A stretch of 64,000 nt of DNA from Cyclaneusma minus (Eukaryota > Ascomycota > Leotiomycetes > Marthamycetales > Marthamycetaceae), in contig JAKZHN010000044.1 in NCBI GenBank assembly GCA_037179335.1, positions 1 to 64,000 of the forward strand. The letters run 5' to 3'. The notes beneath the pieces were generated by a model. The model made no database searches. It saw nothing but the letters and a program-made list of their open reading frames with translations, and had not been told where the DNA came from. The position numbers were made by a program, and so were the translations under genes. Shown here in pieces: positions 10,891 to 21,256 of this stretch. Position 1 is the first letter of the stretch. Every line of letters begins with the position of its first letter.

Positions 10891-13800
10891 CCAATTAAAA
10901 TAAAATAAGGCAAAACAAATAGCTTAAATATTATATTTAAAAAAATTACATTTAAAAAGAATTTCTAATTGTAGCGGTTATTGGTTTTTTCACTATTAAA
11001 AAAATCCAATATTAATTCCCGCAATAGCTAGCGCATAGGCCATTAGCATTAAAAAGCTAAAGGCTTTGGATACTAGCGCCAAAATTGGAAATACCTTTAG
11101 CTATTTCCATACCCGCGCCAGCAATCTCTTTTTCCCCAAATACAATTAACCGCATACTATAATACCCGATTTACCCTCGCCGTCGCATATATAACCCTAT
11201 ATTTTAAACCCCCGTTATTTACCTATGAATAAAATTAATATCTAATTAAAGCTTTTTTATAGGTATTTATTAATATATATTAATCCTAGCGCAATTAAAT
11301 ATAGTTTTTTAATTTAATATATATTTTTTAATCCAATTTTTTAATGCTTTATTATTTCCCTTTTATATATTAATATAATATTGCTTTTTTTAAAACTATT
11401 TTAGCAATCGTTTTTTTAAATAAAACATCTTTAAATTTAAAGCCCTAATTGGTTATATTGGCCCCAAATAGCATTTTTTTGCTAAAAATCTTTATTTTTT
11501 ATTTTTAGCCTTCAAAATTTTTAATAAAAAAATTCAAGCCAATTTTGCATTTAATTAAATCAAAAAAATATCCCCGCAAATATTTTCTTTTATATTTTTA
11601 TTTCTAGGCCTGGTATTAAAGGAATTTAAAAATTCTAATAATTAAAAATTAATTTACCATTTTTTCTATTTCCAATAATTATTAATAAATTACTATATTA
11701 TAACAAAATTGGTATATCTTTGCTATATTTCTTTTAAATTAATTTTGAAAATTATAATCAAAATTGGCTATAAATATATTATTTTTAAATAAAATATAAA
11801 AACGCCTCTTATATAATTTCAATAGCATTTTTATATTAATAGCTATTAGAATCTATTTAAAAAAACTATATATATATTAAATTTCTTTTTTTTTAATTAG
11901 CCATTGTTTTTTTTTTTTTTTTTTTTTTGCAAAAGCTTAAAAATAAATTTTTAAATTATAGCTTATTGGATTATAAATATTTTATTATTTAAATAATAAT
12001 ATTATTATTTTTAAATTTTATTTATTTGCAATAATTTTTAAATAAATAAATAATTATAATCTGCTTTATATAGCTTTAAGCATTTAGCAAAATACTATAA
12101 AAAACAATAAAAAACCAAACATTAAAATTTTAGAATCGATATTTAATATTTAATCAATAATAATTTCAATTCCATTGCTTAAGCAATTGCAAATTTAAAT
12201 ATTAATAATAAAATTAACTGCCCAAGGCAATATTTTCAAATATAATGCCTAAATTTTAGCTAATAATTTTTTATTTTATTTACTTGCTTTAAATATTGTC
12301 TATTTATACTATTGCTAATTTTAAATTTTTATTGCAATTTTTCTATCCAAATCGCTAAACAGCAAATATTATTGGCTTTTAAAAAATATTTGCGAAAATT
12401 TAAAATAATAATATTCGATTTTTTAATAATGCCAAATGTATATAATTTCTTTTAGCAATGCTTTTAATATTGGCCTTGATATTTTCTGTATTAATAATTG
12501 CGCTATTTAAAAATATTGCTGGAAAAACTATACCAATTCTTTATTGCAATTTTAAATACTTTTGCAAATAATTAAGCTTTTTATTAAATAGGAAAATTAG
12601 CTAAATATTTATATTTTTAAAATTTAAGCAATTTTAATTGCTTTTAAAATATAAAACTCTTGCTAATATAAAACTCTTGCTAATATAAAATTATTATTAT
12701 TATTCATATTAATAGCTTCACAATTTGATATAGTTTTTTAATATATATATTTAAAAATGCAAATTAGTATATAGTTTTATAAAAACTGTTAATTTTAATT
12801 AGTTTTTTTAATATTAAATTAAAGTCTATTTATTTGCCTAATTATTTTAATAGGCTAGCTAATGTTTTTATTTTATTTTAATATAAAAGCAATTGCTAAT
12901 TAATATTTTTATTAGCAAATTTTTACAATTATAAATAGTCCTTAATATAACAGAATAATATAATTTCTTTAAGCTTAAAAACCAAATATATTATTTATTA
13001 TAATTTAGCTATCAATAGCTTTAAAAGCTATTAAAAGCTATTAATGCTTTTAAAAATGCTTTTATATAATTAAAAAAAAATCTATCCAGCTATATTAGAT
13101 ATATTAATTAAATAAATTTATTTTTGCAAAACCGGAAATTTTGCTTAAAAAAACGGCTTTTTAAATTTCAAAATTTATAAAATCCCTTTTTGGCAATTTA
13201 CTATATTTATACTATTTGCTTGCAAAATAATTTTGCTTTTTTATTTAAACTAATTAAATTAGCCTTTATTGGCTGCCGTTATTTTCGCAATAGTTATAAG
13301 CTAAATATATATATATATATATATTAAATAATATTACCAATAATGCTTTTTCGCTTTTTTTAGCGGCAATTTATTATTAGCGTTTTTTTTAAATATAATA
13401 AATTATATAGCAATAGCATTTTTAAAATAGCTTAGGCTGGACTTTTTTACGCAAATAAAATTATAATAAATAAAAAGTTTTTAATTAAAAATTCTTATAA
13501 ATTCAAATACATTAAAACTTAGCAGCGCTATATTAAATTTGCAAATAATAATAAATATATTATATTTATATTATTAAATAATAAAGCCAATAAAAAATAA
13601 TAAAGCATTTAAATTATTTTTGCAGCAATTAATATTAAAATATACCTAATCGCCGCTTTTTGCGCTATTTTTATTTTAAATCCCAATTGCCGTAATAATT
13701 CTTTTTTATTTCAATTTTACAATTATATTATAAATTATAATTTTTATATTTTTATAATTCATAATTAATTTTATATTATTGGCGTACCAAATTAAAGCTT

Positions 13801-14071
13801 TTATAGCAATTATAATATTTGCAAAAAAAGCCGCTAATTAGGCCGCTAATATAAACGTTTTTAGAATAGAAATTTAATAATTAAATTGCTGGAATTTTAA
13901 CGTTTTTAAGCGCTATTGTAAATATAATATTAAATTCAAATACTAATTTAATTTCCGTTTTTTTATTGGCCGGTATTTCTCCTTTAAAAAAACCATTACT
14001 TTTGCCAAAACCTAGCTTTAATATAGTTTTATTTTTTTAAATACAGCCCTTTTTGCTCCGCTTAAATTTGG
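10891..14071. other. AT-rich RIP-degraded sequence, unassigned
   Basis: No intact gene. It presumably contains the Copia 3' end and at least one older repeat. A locally GC-richer island at about 10,970-11,220 keeps several CG-containing segments; its minus strand stays open for some 60 codons apart from two likely RIP stops, but I do not recognise it. A T-homopolymer of about 22 bases lies at 11,907-11,929 and a short (TA)n at about 13,305-13,325. Nothing else can be named. Confidence 0.6.
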
Positions 14072-14265
14072 CCGGTTAAATTAGCTTTTGCCTTTATATG
14101 CTTATTTCTAGCCTTGCTAAATATTATATAAGCTTTTTTATATATTATAAAAAAAACCCCTAATAGCTAAAGCTAGCTTTGCTAGCTATATTTTGCAATA
14201 TATTAATTTTCAATTATTTTCTTGCTTTTTTTTCTTTTTTATATATAAAAGGCTAAATTATATAT
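14072..14265. repeat. Direct repeat, copy A (fully RIPed)
   Basis: Aligns to 14,484-14,684 with an offset growing from 412 to 419 because copy B has a few extra bases. Nearly every mismatch is T in A for C in B, or A in A for G in B. Copy A ends where the similarity stops, just after a CTAAATTATATA segment that pairs with CTAGACCATATA in copy B. Confidence 0.85.
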
Positions 14266-14483
14266 AATATAATTATATAATGGTAAAAAGGCAATTGATT
14301 ATTATATAATTAAAGCGGCTAAAAATAATTAAAATACATCGCTTAGCCAATAAGGCTTTTACAAGCCATTTATAATGCCTTAATTATAAAATCTCTGCTA
14401 TATTAGCTTTTATAATTTTAGAGCAAAATTCTATATTAGCTGCGATTTTAGTTTTTTTTCTATCTATTTTATATAGCTTATAA

Positions 14484-14684
14484 CCGATTAAGCCAGCTTT
14501 TGCCCTTATATGCTTATTTCTAGCCCTGCTAAACGTTACATAAGCTTTTTTATACATTGTTATATAAAAAAAAACCCCCCGGTGGCTGGAGCTAGCTTCG
14601 CTAGCTGTGCCCTGCAATACACTAATCTTTGATCATTTTCTCGCTCTCTTTTCTCTCTTGCATGTGAGGAGCTAGACCATATAT
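14484..14684. repeat. Direct repeat, copy B (little mutated)
   Basis: Partner of copy A. Both copies encode on the minus strand a similar basic peptide (copy B: KKAYVTFSRARNKHIRAKA) that I do not recognise. A 77-codon minus-strand frame (14,384-14,617) covers it; it could be the end of a transposase or an unrelated relic. The right end of copy B abuts the surviving part of the glycosyltransferase gene, so it may mark an insertion junction. Confidence 0.8.
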
Positions 14685-14689
14685 CCTCT

Positions 14690-15527
14690 ATTTACCAGTC
14701 CCAAGACTTTATTCAAAAATTCACTCATGAATACTTTCGCGGCAAGGGTCCCATGAATGTTGATGATGACAAATTTATTACGCGCTATATAGTCAATGCT
14801 GGACTGAAGATTTTCTTCCAAAACTGCCCGGAGGCGACTGTGGAGACGCCGCTGGGAGAAAACGAAGACGACGACGGGTGGAGGAAATACCATAAACAGA
14901 TGCTAAGGTGGGCTCGGACAGCGTGCAGGAGCAACTATACAAGCCTGGTCGTTGACCGAACAGTGTGGACAGCTCAGCCCGTAAGATTACCCTTGCTGCA
15001 AACTTGCTATGAACAAAGAACCCAGAGTTTGCTAACCGCACAATTAGTGGTCCACGTATGCCATCTTCCTCAACAGCTTCCTGCACTACACACTACTTAA
15101 CGACGGTCTTCTTACCATCTCCGCGTACAAGAGCAGTCCAAACGTCAACATAGTGCACTCGGTGATCAGGTTCCTGCTTCTTATCCGGGGCTTCCTGGTG
15201 ATAGTCTTGAACATGTTTGTTCATGTGTGCCGCGTTTTCCGTCTCCCCATCCAGCCCCAAACCATCCTGTTGTCTGTGGACGATTTCCACTCGTACGTGC
15301 CCCAACAACCGGGCAGCGTGCAATGGGGGAATTTCTGGATGGTATTCTTATTCCTGGGCTTCTGCAAGCTGCTGGAGCCGTGGAAGCATTGGCGTATAAG
15401 GGGTGACAAGAAGTACATCATTCCTGGAATAGGTTTCGGATATTACCATAGCCTGCTGAGGATCTATGCTCTTCTCACGTTGAAGAATATTGAGTGGGGA
15501 AGTAGGCCGGAGCTTAATAAGGGATGA
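14690..15527 (+). pseudogene. 5'-truncated family-2 glycosyltransferase (Cps1/hyaluronan-synthase-like)
   Basis: Two exons can be read: about 14,690-14,980 and 15,048-15,527. They are joined by a 67-nt intron (GTAAGA donor, GCTAAC branch, TTAG acceptor) exactly in phase, giving TAQP-WSTYAIFLNSFL as in fungal Cps1-type enzymes. The first exon carries NVDDDKFITRYIV (family DDDNFxTRW) and the QMLRW copy of the QxxRW motif that binds the growing polysaccharide. The second carries hydrophobic membrane helices and the C-terminal FGYYHSLLRIYALLTL block. The N-terminal half, with the UDP-sugar-binding and first catalytic Asp residues, is missing: upstream sequence is repeat copy B and then RIPed DNA. 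The two exons contain no stop, so loss is recent or the fragment is shielded from RIP. Intact homologs would be membrane polysaccharide synthases. Confidence 0.75.
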
Positions 15528-17305
15528 AGGGAGAGTGGATAATAGGCGGATCCATGTTATCCGAGAGTATAGCGATGGCATTCTCGGGGGCTTTGGCTCA
15601 CCTCAACAGAGGTACTAATATGATCACAAATGTGATAGAAAGTCATCTGTGTTTGGCTTCCTCCTAATAAAACTCATTCGAGCTAGGCACCATTAATCCG
15701 TTGTGCATGTGAAAGCCTTCAGTCATGCTTAATGGCTTGTTCGCAGACGTCCTAGATCAAGGCGCCCTGGCTACCGATCCTCCACGACCGGGCCAAAAAG
15801 AGAGGAAAGCTCGACAGGTCATGAATGTGAGATGAAGAGAAAGATATTCAGTTGCGGTAGAAGCTCTTGGCTGTGTAGCCAGGAGCTCGCTACAGCTAAA
15901 CCACCAGCAAAAGGGAAAGTTGGACAGAGACTCTATTTGGCTACTGAAACAAAACAATGAAACAAGGAGCAAGAGAAATGCGGTGCCATATGTAAGGGGA
16001 GACGAAGACTCAAAACGTAGAACTTCAGAAGACACCGCTGCTGCGCTTGCGAGCAAAAGTGGGAACCGGATAAAGACTATGCTCGTGTAGTGAATGAAGA
16101 TTGTGGGATCAAAAATAAGGAATATCCCCAGATACAGGCTCTGAAAGCATTCACAAACGTAAGTTGTAGACTCCCTCAAAATTCCACCCCGCCCTATCCC
16201 TTGCGCTCCGATGAGACCGATGCAGAAAGACAATAGCAGGCACATGGCCTTCTCGTAGACCGAGTATTTCCCAAGACTCTCCAGTTTCATCAAGTATCCG
16301 AGATACTAACCAGTACTTTCGACGGTCTCTGCTATCAGCGGAATTCCAGCGTGAGAGGAGTTAGGTATTTGAGGCCGATCCTGGTCATCAAGTAGCGCGA
16401 GCAAATCAAGAATAATTCTCGGAATAGGGGGATTCTCGAGTCATTTGGTGACGGGTCATTGCTGAAGACATGTTTCTGCGGCTGAGTGGTACCTAGGGCT
16501 CGCCCAGCATTGCAGTCGTTAGTACTGCCATACAGGCTTCATATCGGCCTGAGATGCAAATCGGATAGCCAAGGACTGCATCAACAGGTTGTCGGCATCC
16601 TCACCGCGCAGCATCAGCATGAAACATCATTTAGGTTTGAAAAACCATCGTATTGAGCAATGCAGAGGCTATCATAGACAACCTGGGGTACCGCTATGTA
16701 CCCCATTCTCCGGCCTCAAAGCGCCACCTAGGGTAAACCCGGACTGCGCCTGACCATCATATCCATCCTCGCATGCTGCTATCCATCCTCGGAAAATGCC
16801 ACCCATGCACCCATGAAGGGAAAGAACCCTATCCGCAAACGCCCTAAAACACCCGAGAAACCCGAAAGGAGCCGAGACCTGCGCCGCGAGGCAATGTATC
16901 AAGGTCTCCGGTGAAATGTAGCCATCCTCCTTCAGTCGGCGTCTAGTTTCATATGAATCGTGTTATTGCGTCGCATTGCGCCGGGAAGAAGACTGAAGTA
17001 AGCTATCATACACCCCCTTGTGTGAAACGCCGAAAACCGATAACGGAAGTGCATCGAATGCTCGAAGGTCGTGTGAATTCAGGGGTGTGAAACGAAGCAT
17101 GCGTGAGCGCTATTGAACATGCTTCCTCTCGGGAGAGAAAGAGAAACGTAACTGGTTGAATCGTGGGGAGAGAGTGGAATGAGGCATGCGACGATAGTCA
17201 GGGGGAACGAGTCATAACCGTGTCGTATCATCCCGGTGACGATGAGCGTTGCTCTCAGGCAATTGAACATATGATGACCACCTCCATCGCAACGCCAACC
17301 AGCGT
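15528..17305. other. Gene-poor transition zone
   Basis: Base composition is normal here but no convincing gene is seen. A 178-codon minus-strand frame at 15,757-16,293 encodes a hydrophobic peptide with runs that could be membrane helices. It has no recognisable family and lacks a clear gene context. A 76-codon minus frame at 16,672-16,902 looks random. The zone may hold a decayed gene next to the AT block. Confidence 0.5.
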
Positions 17306-18217
17306 TTAAACCAATTCATAATCATCATCATCAAGGAGACTCTCCTTAGTCTTCGTCTCCTTCTCGGCCTTAACGGTCGGACTCTTCTTTCCCTTCTTGC
17401 TCTTCAACGTCTCGCCCTCGCCATCGAGGATTTCATACTCGTTCTTGACAAGCTGATCGGTCTCGCGGCTGCGGAACTTCTCTTCAGCTTGGTCGACTAG
17501 CTTGTCGAGTCTGACGGATTGCTTGGGGCCAGCAGCGTCGAAGCTGTAGACAAAGGGGTCGATGATGGATTTCTCGCGGGGCTTGCCGAGAGTATGGATG
17601 GAGAGAGAGAGGGACTCGGGATCGGCGATCTCGGCGTAGGCGAGGTTCTTTTGGGAGATGCGGGTGGCGCCCCGGCTGCGCATGTAGATGGGAGTCTTGT
17701 TGGCTTGCTTGGCGGTTACGTTGCCGGTGTGTGTGTAGTCCTTCCTATTAGTCGAAGGTTTAGCTAGGAACTTTGACGAGTATGGGCTGGGTAGGAAAAA
17801 AGAGGCACTAGGAAAGGATCATTCTTACCATCGGGGGTAGGTACGCTCTGGTCGGAATTTGAAGGGCTGCTCGACTCCGTCGACGACCTCAAAAGGTCCA
17901 CGGTAACCGTACGGAACACGGGTGCCGTTGGCCCATTTGCCCTTGTGATCGTTGTCTCGCTTGTAGGGGAGTGACTCGGAGCGGATGTCCTTGTGGTCTT
18001 GGGCCCAGGCTATAGGAGGGGTGGAAGCCATGACTGCTTGAGGCGGAGTGGTTTGAGGGAGCGGGGGTTGAACGAGCAGGGTTTGAGGAGGACGGGTTTG
18101 ACGGCGTCGGATTTGAGAGAGATTTGTTTGAGGAGAGAGATTGTTTGGGAGAAGTTTGGTGGAGGAGAGTTGGGTTGGAGGAAGTCGATTGCTTAGGAGT
18201 GAACGAGAGATGGACAA
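17306..18217 (-). CDS. Conserved hypothetical protein, probable mitochondrial presequence
   Basis: Two exons, complement(17,306-17,744, 17,829-18,217), 275 aa. The donor is GTAAGA after the TG of a Trp codon and the acceptor is TAATAG; the join reads RTYPRW-KDYTHTGNVT in phase. The first 65 residues are rich in Ser, Gln, Pro, Leu and Arg with almost no acidic residues, as in a mitochondrial targeting peptide. A second possible start is the Met in QAVMASTPP at residue 63. The middle (HKGKWANGTRVPYGYRGPFE and RSRGATRIS) looks conserved and basic. The last 60 residues are charged and low-complexity, ending in an acidic DDDDYELV tail. I do not recognise the family. A mitochondrial ribosome or RNA-related role would be a guess. 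Confidence 0.75.
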
Positions 18218-18976
18218 ATCAAATAGTAATGACGAAGCTGGTCCCGTGGGGCAGAACTCCTTTGTTGAAGATGCGCTTAGAAGGGTCCGGAAGTTGCTTT
18301 GTTGTCACAAGAATGTGTGCAACAGGTTGGAGAATAAAGCAGAGAAGTCGTAGGTCGTTAGGTAGAAGTAGACACAGTGATTAAGTAGACGGAGGAAGAA
18401 GGGTCACCGAATGACCTCGTGCCCGGGTGAGTCACGGAGGCCAAGACAAAGGAGGAGCAAATGGCAGCTGGGAGTCCTTCCCCGTGCTTGTAGCTGCGGT
18501 GAAGATTGCTTCGGATTGTGGCAGAAGCTGGGCCGGCAGACTTGCAAGTGCTCCAGCTCACAACGAAGTGGTGGAAAGCACGGGAGAGGCGGTGGAAAGG
18601 TGTCGGTCGAATATGACGGCTGTTGCTTATCGGGGCTGCGATAAGGCTATTGGGAGGATGGTTTCTGGGGCACTGGGTTGATTCTGAGACGGCGTATGAT
18701 AGAGAAAGAGAGAGAAGGAGAAGCGGAGAAGGGGCACTGGTGTTGGGGACTCGGCCTTTATCAGCGAGCAGAACACGAGTCCGAGTCGTCAACACGGTCA
18801 TCAGCCACAGGCTTTCAATCTTGCTTAGTGTGACTTAATGCCCCGATCATGCTAGATGGATTCGCATCAATCGATGAAGCACGGGGCGCCCCGGTACAAG
18901 CGTCATCTGTCCGCCCCAGACCCCGGATTCAACCGGTTCGCCCAGCTGGCCCAGCCTTGAGAGCGTGCACTGGCAG
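18218..18976. other. Intergenic, no supported gene
   Basis: Holds the promoter side of the upstream minus-strand gene. Several short overlapping frames on both strands show no recognisable protein. A purine-rich stretch (AGAAAGAGAGAGAAGGAGAA) lies at about 18,700-18,725. Confidence 0.5.
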
Positions 18977-19328
18977 CTACGAGGAGTCATGCTCATCACA
19001 CATGCACAGACATTCGTCATGGCGAACTCTGGCGATGCCCCCTTTCCATCGAGCCAACATTGAAGCAGTTGGCCCCTTGGCCATCCCCGCCTTTGTCCAC
19101 CTCTTGCCGTCTTGGACCCAGGTTGCAGTCTGGTGCGACTGGTGACCTCTGGCGACGAGCTTATCGCGATAAAGCTGAGCGGCGATTCTCTGATAGGCCG
19201 CATCGAGTATGCCGTCGAGTTCGTCGTCTTCTAGAACAGCCCGAGGCGGCACGACGACCTCGTGCTCAAGCTCCAGCAAAGCAATTGGCGGGTAATGCAA
19301 CATAGGCACAGCGACCTCCCAACCGTCA
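18977..19328 (-). CDS. Hypothetical protein, C-terminal exon only
   Basis: This frame looks coding because of its composition: an ordered hydrophobic/charged stretch (WEVAVPMLHYPPIALLELEH, then DELDGILDAAYQRIAAQLYR) followed by GKRWTKAG. A plausible acceptor (GAATGACGCAG, after a GAGCTGACC branch site) starts it at 19,328. An upstream exon probably lies in 19,340-19,610, but I could not choose a donor with confidence. If real, it is divergent from cwc26, with their 5' ends within about 100 bp. Family unknown. Confidence 0.3.
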
Positions 19329-19673
19329 CTGCGTCATTCGGGTCAGCTCGCCAGCCCATGACGCGTGAGACCGGCTGCATTGGTTGGCCGGACGGCACAG
19401 CCAGGAGGAGTCCGGAGTAGAGTAGCCGCGAAGGTGACTGGAAGCTGAGGACTGGATCCATGTCCTGGATCATCACGGCGAGACTGCGGAGCCGAGCCCG
19501 GAGCCGGAATATCCAGATTGCCTAGGCGCCATGTGATCTGAGCCTCGTCTTTCCAGCCTCGCCGATAGCTCAATTGGGTCCAGAACCCGTCCCTCACTCT
19601 TCGACAGCCCAAGGCACGGCGTCTTCAATCCCTGCCCACCAACCTCCAGACCTCCGTCTCACCAACCACCACC

Positions 19674-20675
19674 ATGTCGTCGCTCTCCTCCTACCTCGCC
19701 TCCAAATACCTCACCGCGGACCCCAAACCCTCCTCCAGAAAGCGCAAACGCAAAGACAAGTCCTCCGCCTCCAGCGGTCTCATCATCGCCGACGACACCG
19801 ATGACCTCCGCGCCTCATCCCACCACAACGCCGCATCCGACGACGAAGACCCCCTCATAGCCAACTCCCGGTCCGCCGAATTTCGCAAAAAGAAATCCTC
19901 CTCCTGGAAAACCGTCGGCGTCGCCGCGCCGACCGACACCTCTCAGCGCGAAGCCGACGCCATCATCGCTTCCGCCGCAGCTGAGAACCGCGCAAGGGGC
20001 GATGATGATGATGCGCCTGTGGTACAACAAGACGGTGACGAAGATGTAGTAATGATGGGCGACGGCACGCATGCCGGTCTGCAGTCTGCTGCGGCTGTGA
20101 AAGCGCAAATGGAGAAACGCCGTGCTGCGGAGCTGGCGAACTGGGAGCGCGAAGAAGCGGAGCGGAAACGCAAAGGAGGTGCGGAAGAAGAAACCGTGTA
20201 CCGCGACGCCACAGGAAAGCGCATCGATATTGCGCTCAAGCGCGCCGAATTGCGAAAAGCTGAGGCTGAAGCCAAAGAAAAGGAACGCAAAGCACTCGAA
20301 GAGCTAAAGGGCGAGAAACAGCTTGAAGAAGCGAGGAGGAGGAGAGAGGAGTTGGATGAGGCGAGGTTTATGCCGCTGGCTAGGACGAGGGATGACGAGG
20401 AGATGAATAGGGAGTTGAAGGAGAGGGAGAGGTGGAATGATCCGGCGGCGCAGTTTTTGAGTCCGAAGGAGAAAGGAGGGGGGAGTAGGGCAGGAGGGGG
20501 AAGCCTGAAGCCGGTTTATAAGGGACCGGTGCCGCCGAATCGGTATGGGATTAGGCCGGGGCATAGGTGGGATGGCGTGGATAGGGGGAATGGCTGGGAG
20601 TCGGAGAGGTTCAAGGCTGCTAATAGGAAGACGGCAAGGAGGGACTTGGAATACCAGTGGCAGATGGATGAGTAG
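19674..20675 (+). CDS. cwc26: Pre-mRNA-splicing factor Cwc26/Bud13 (RES complex)
   Basis: Single exon, 333 aa. The C-terminal 45 residues carry the family signature: NRYGIRPGHRWDGVDRGNGW, then SERF and a basic stretch ending DLEYQWQMDE, which docks on the spliceosome and binds the other RES subunits (Snu17, Pml1). The N terminus begins SSLSSYLASKYL, also typical, followed by a basic KRKRKDK patch. The centre (about residues 130-230) is a long charged helix rich in Ala, Glu, Arg and Lys. Known role: retention and splicing of nuclear pre-mRNA as part of the activated spliceosome. Length and architecture are normal for a filamentous fungus. The first ATG is used; it follows a pyrimidine- and C-rich leader. 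Confidence 0.95.
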   Translation: MSSLSSYLASKYLTADPKPSSRKRKRKDKSSASSGLIIADDTDDLRASSHHNAASDDEDPLIANSRSAEFRKKKSSSWKTVGVAAPTDTSQREADAIIASAAAENRARGDDDDAPVVQQDGDEDVVMMGDGTHAGLQSAAAVKAQMEKRRAAELANWEREEAERKRKGGAEEETVYRDATGKRIDIALKRAELRKAEAEAKEKERKALEELKGEKQLEEARRRREELDEARFMPLARTRDDEEMNRELKERERWNDPAAQFLSPKEKGGGSRAGGGSLKPVYKGPVPPNRYGIRPGHRWDGVDRGNGWESERFKAANRKTARRDLEYQWQMDE

Positions 20676-21256
20676 GGGATGTGTTGATTACGATTATGGC
20701 CCAAGAACGGCAGCATCACATTCATCCTGGTCAGCACTCGGGCGTCAAGATACCCGTCACTGCACGAATTCGTGATTCTGTAAAGGCGATAGCATCCATC
20801 ACTTGGTGATCAAGATTACAGTGACAGCATCGATCAGGTATTCTGGAAAGACGATGGCATTCTCTGAATTAGTCCTTCATGAATAGCCATCCCATGATGT
20901 GCTAAGGCTGGCAAATGCTCGCGACCTTTTTTCCTGTTGCCTGAATAAGGTACTAACGGCGAGTTGCTGCCAACAACTTGGTACCACCAAGTAGAACCGC
21001 AACGCTATGGCACGCGAAGACGCTGAAGCAGGGATAGAAACTCATCCAGAACCCCGCCGCCATGCAACATATTAATTCATCGCTGTGACCAGCCGGGGCC
21101 GAGTCATGCGTCGGTGTCCCATGCTGTCTGTCTGCCATTCAATCTGCCATTCAATCTGCCAGTCAGTTGCCAGTCGGTCGGTTGTGCATTAGGTTAGATG
21201 TCATGCTGTCTGGCATCCAACAACTGATAGCAAGCATCTTGACCGCAAGCAGCAAT
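20676..21256. other. Convergent intergenic region between cwc26 and TFIIF alpha
   Basis: Shared 3' flank of two converging genes. It contains a short direct repeat at about 21,135-21,185 (tandem CATTCAATCTGC and CAGTCAGTTGC-like copies). No gene seen. Confidence 0.6.

Noticed and set aside
15757..16293. 178-codon hydrophobic frame on the minus strand
   Set aside because: Looks partly like a membrane protein, but no family motif, no consistent splice model, and it lies in a decayed zone. Left as unassigned.
17519..18384. Plus-strand frames overlapping the conserved minus-strand gene
   Set aside because: Gly/Arg/Val-rich shadows of the real exons.
18358..18801. 147-codon minus-strand frame
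   Set aside because: Ser/Leu/Pro/Thr low complexity without domain or context; overlapping plus-strand frames are equally long.
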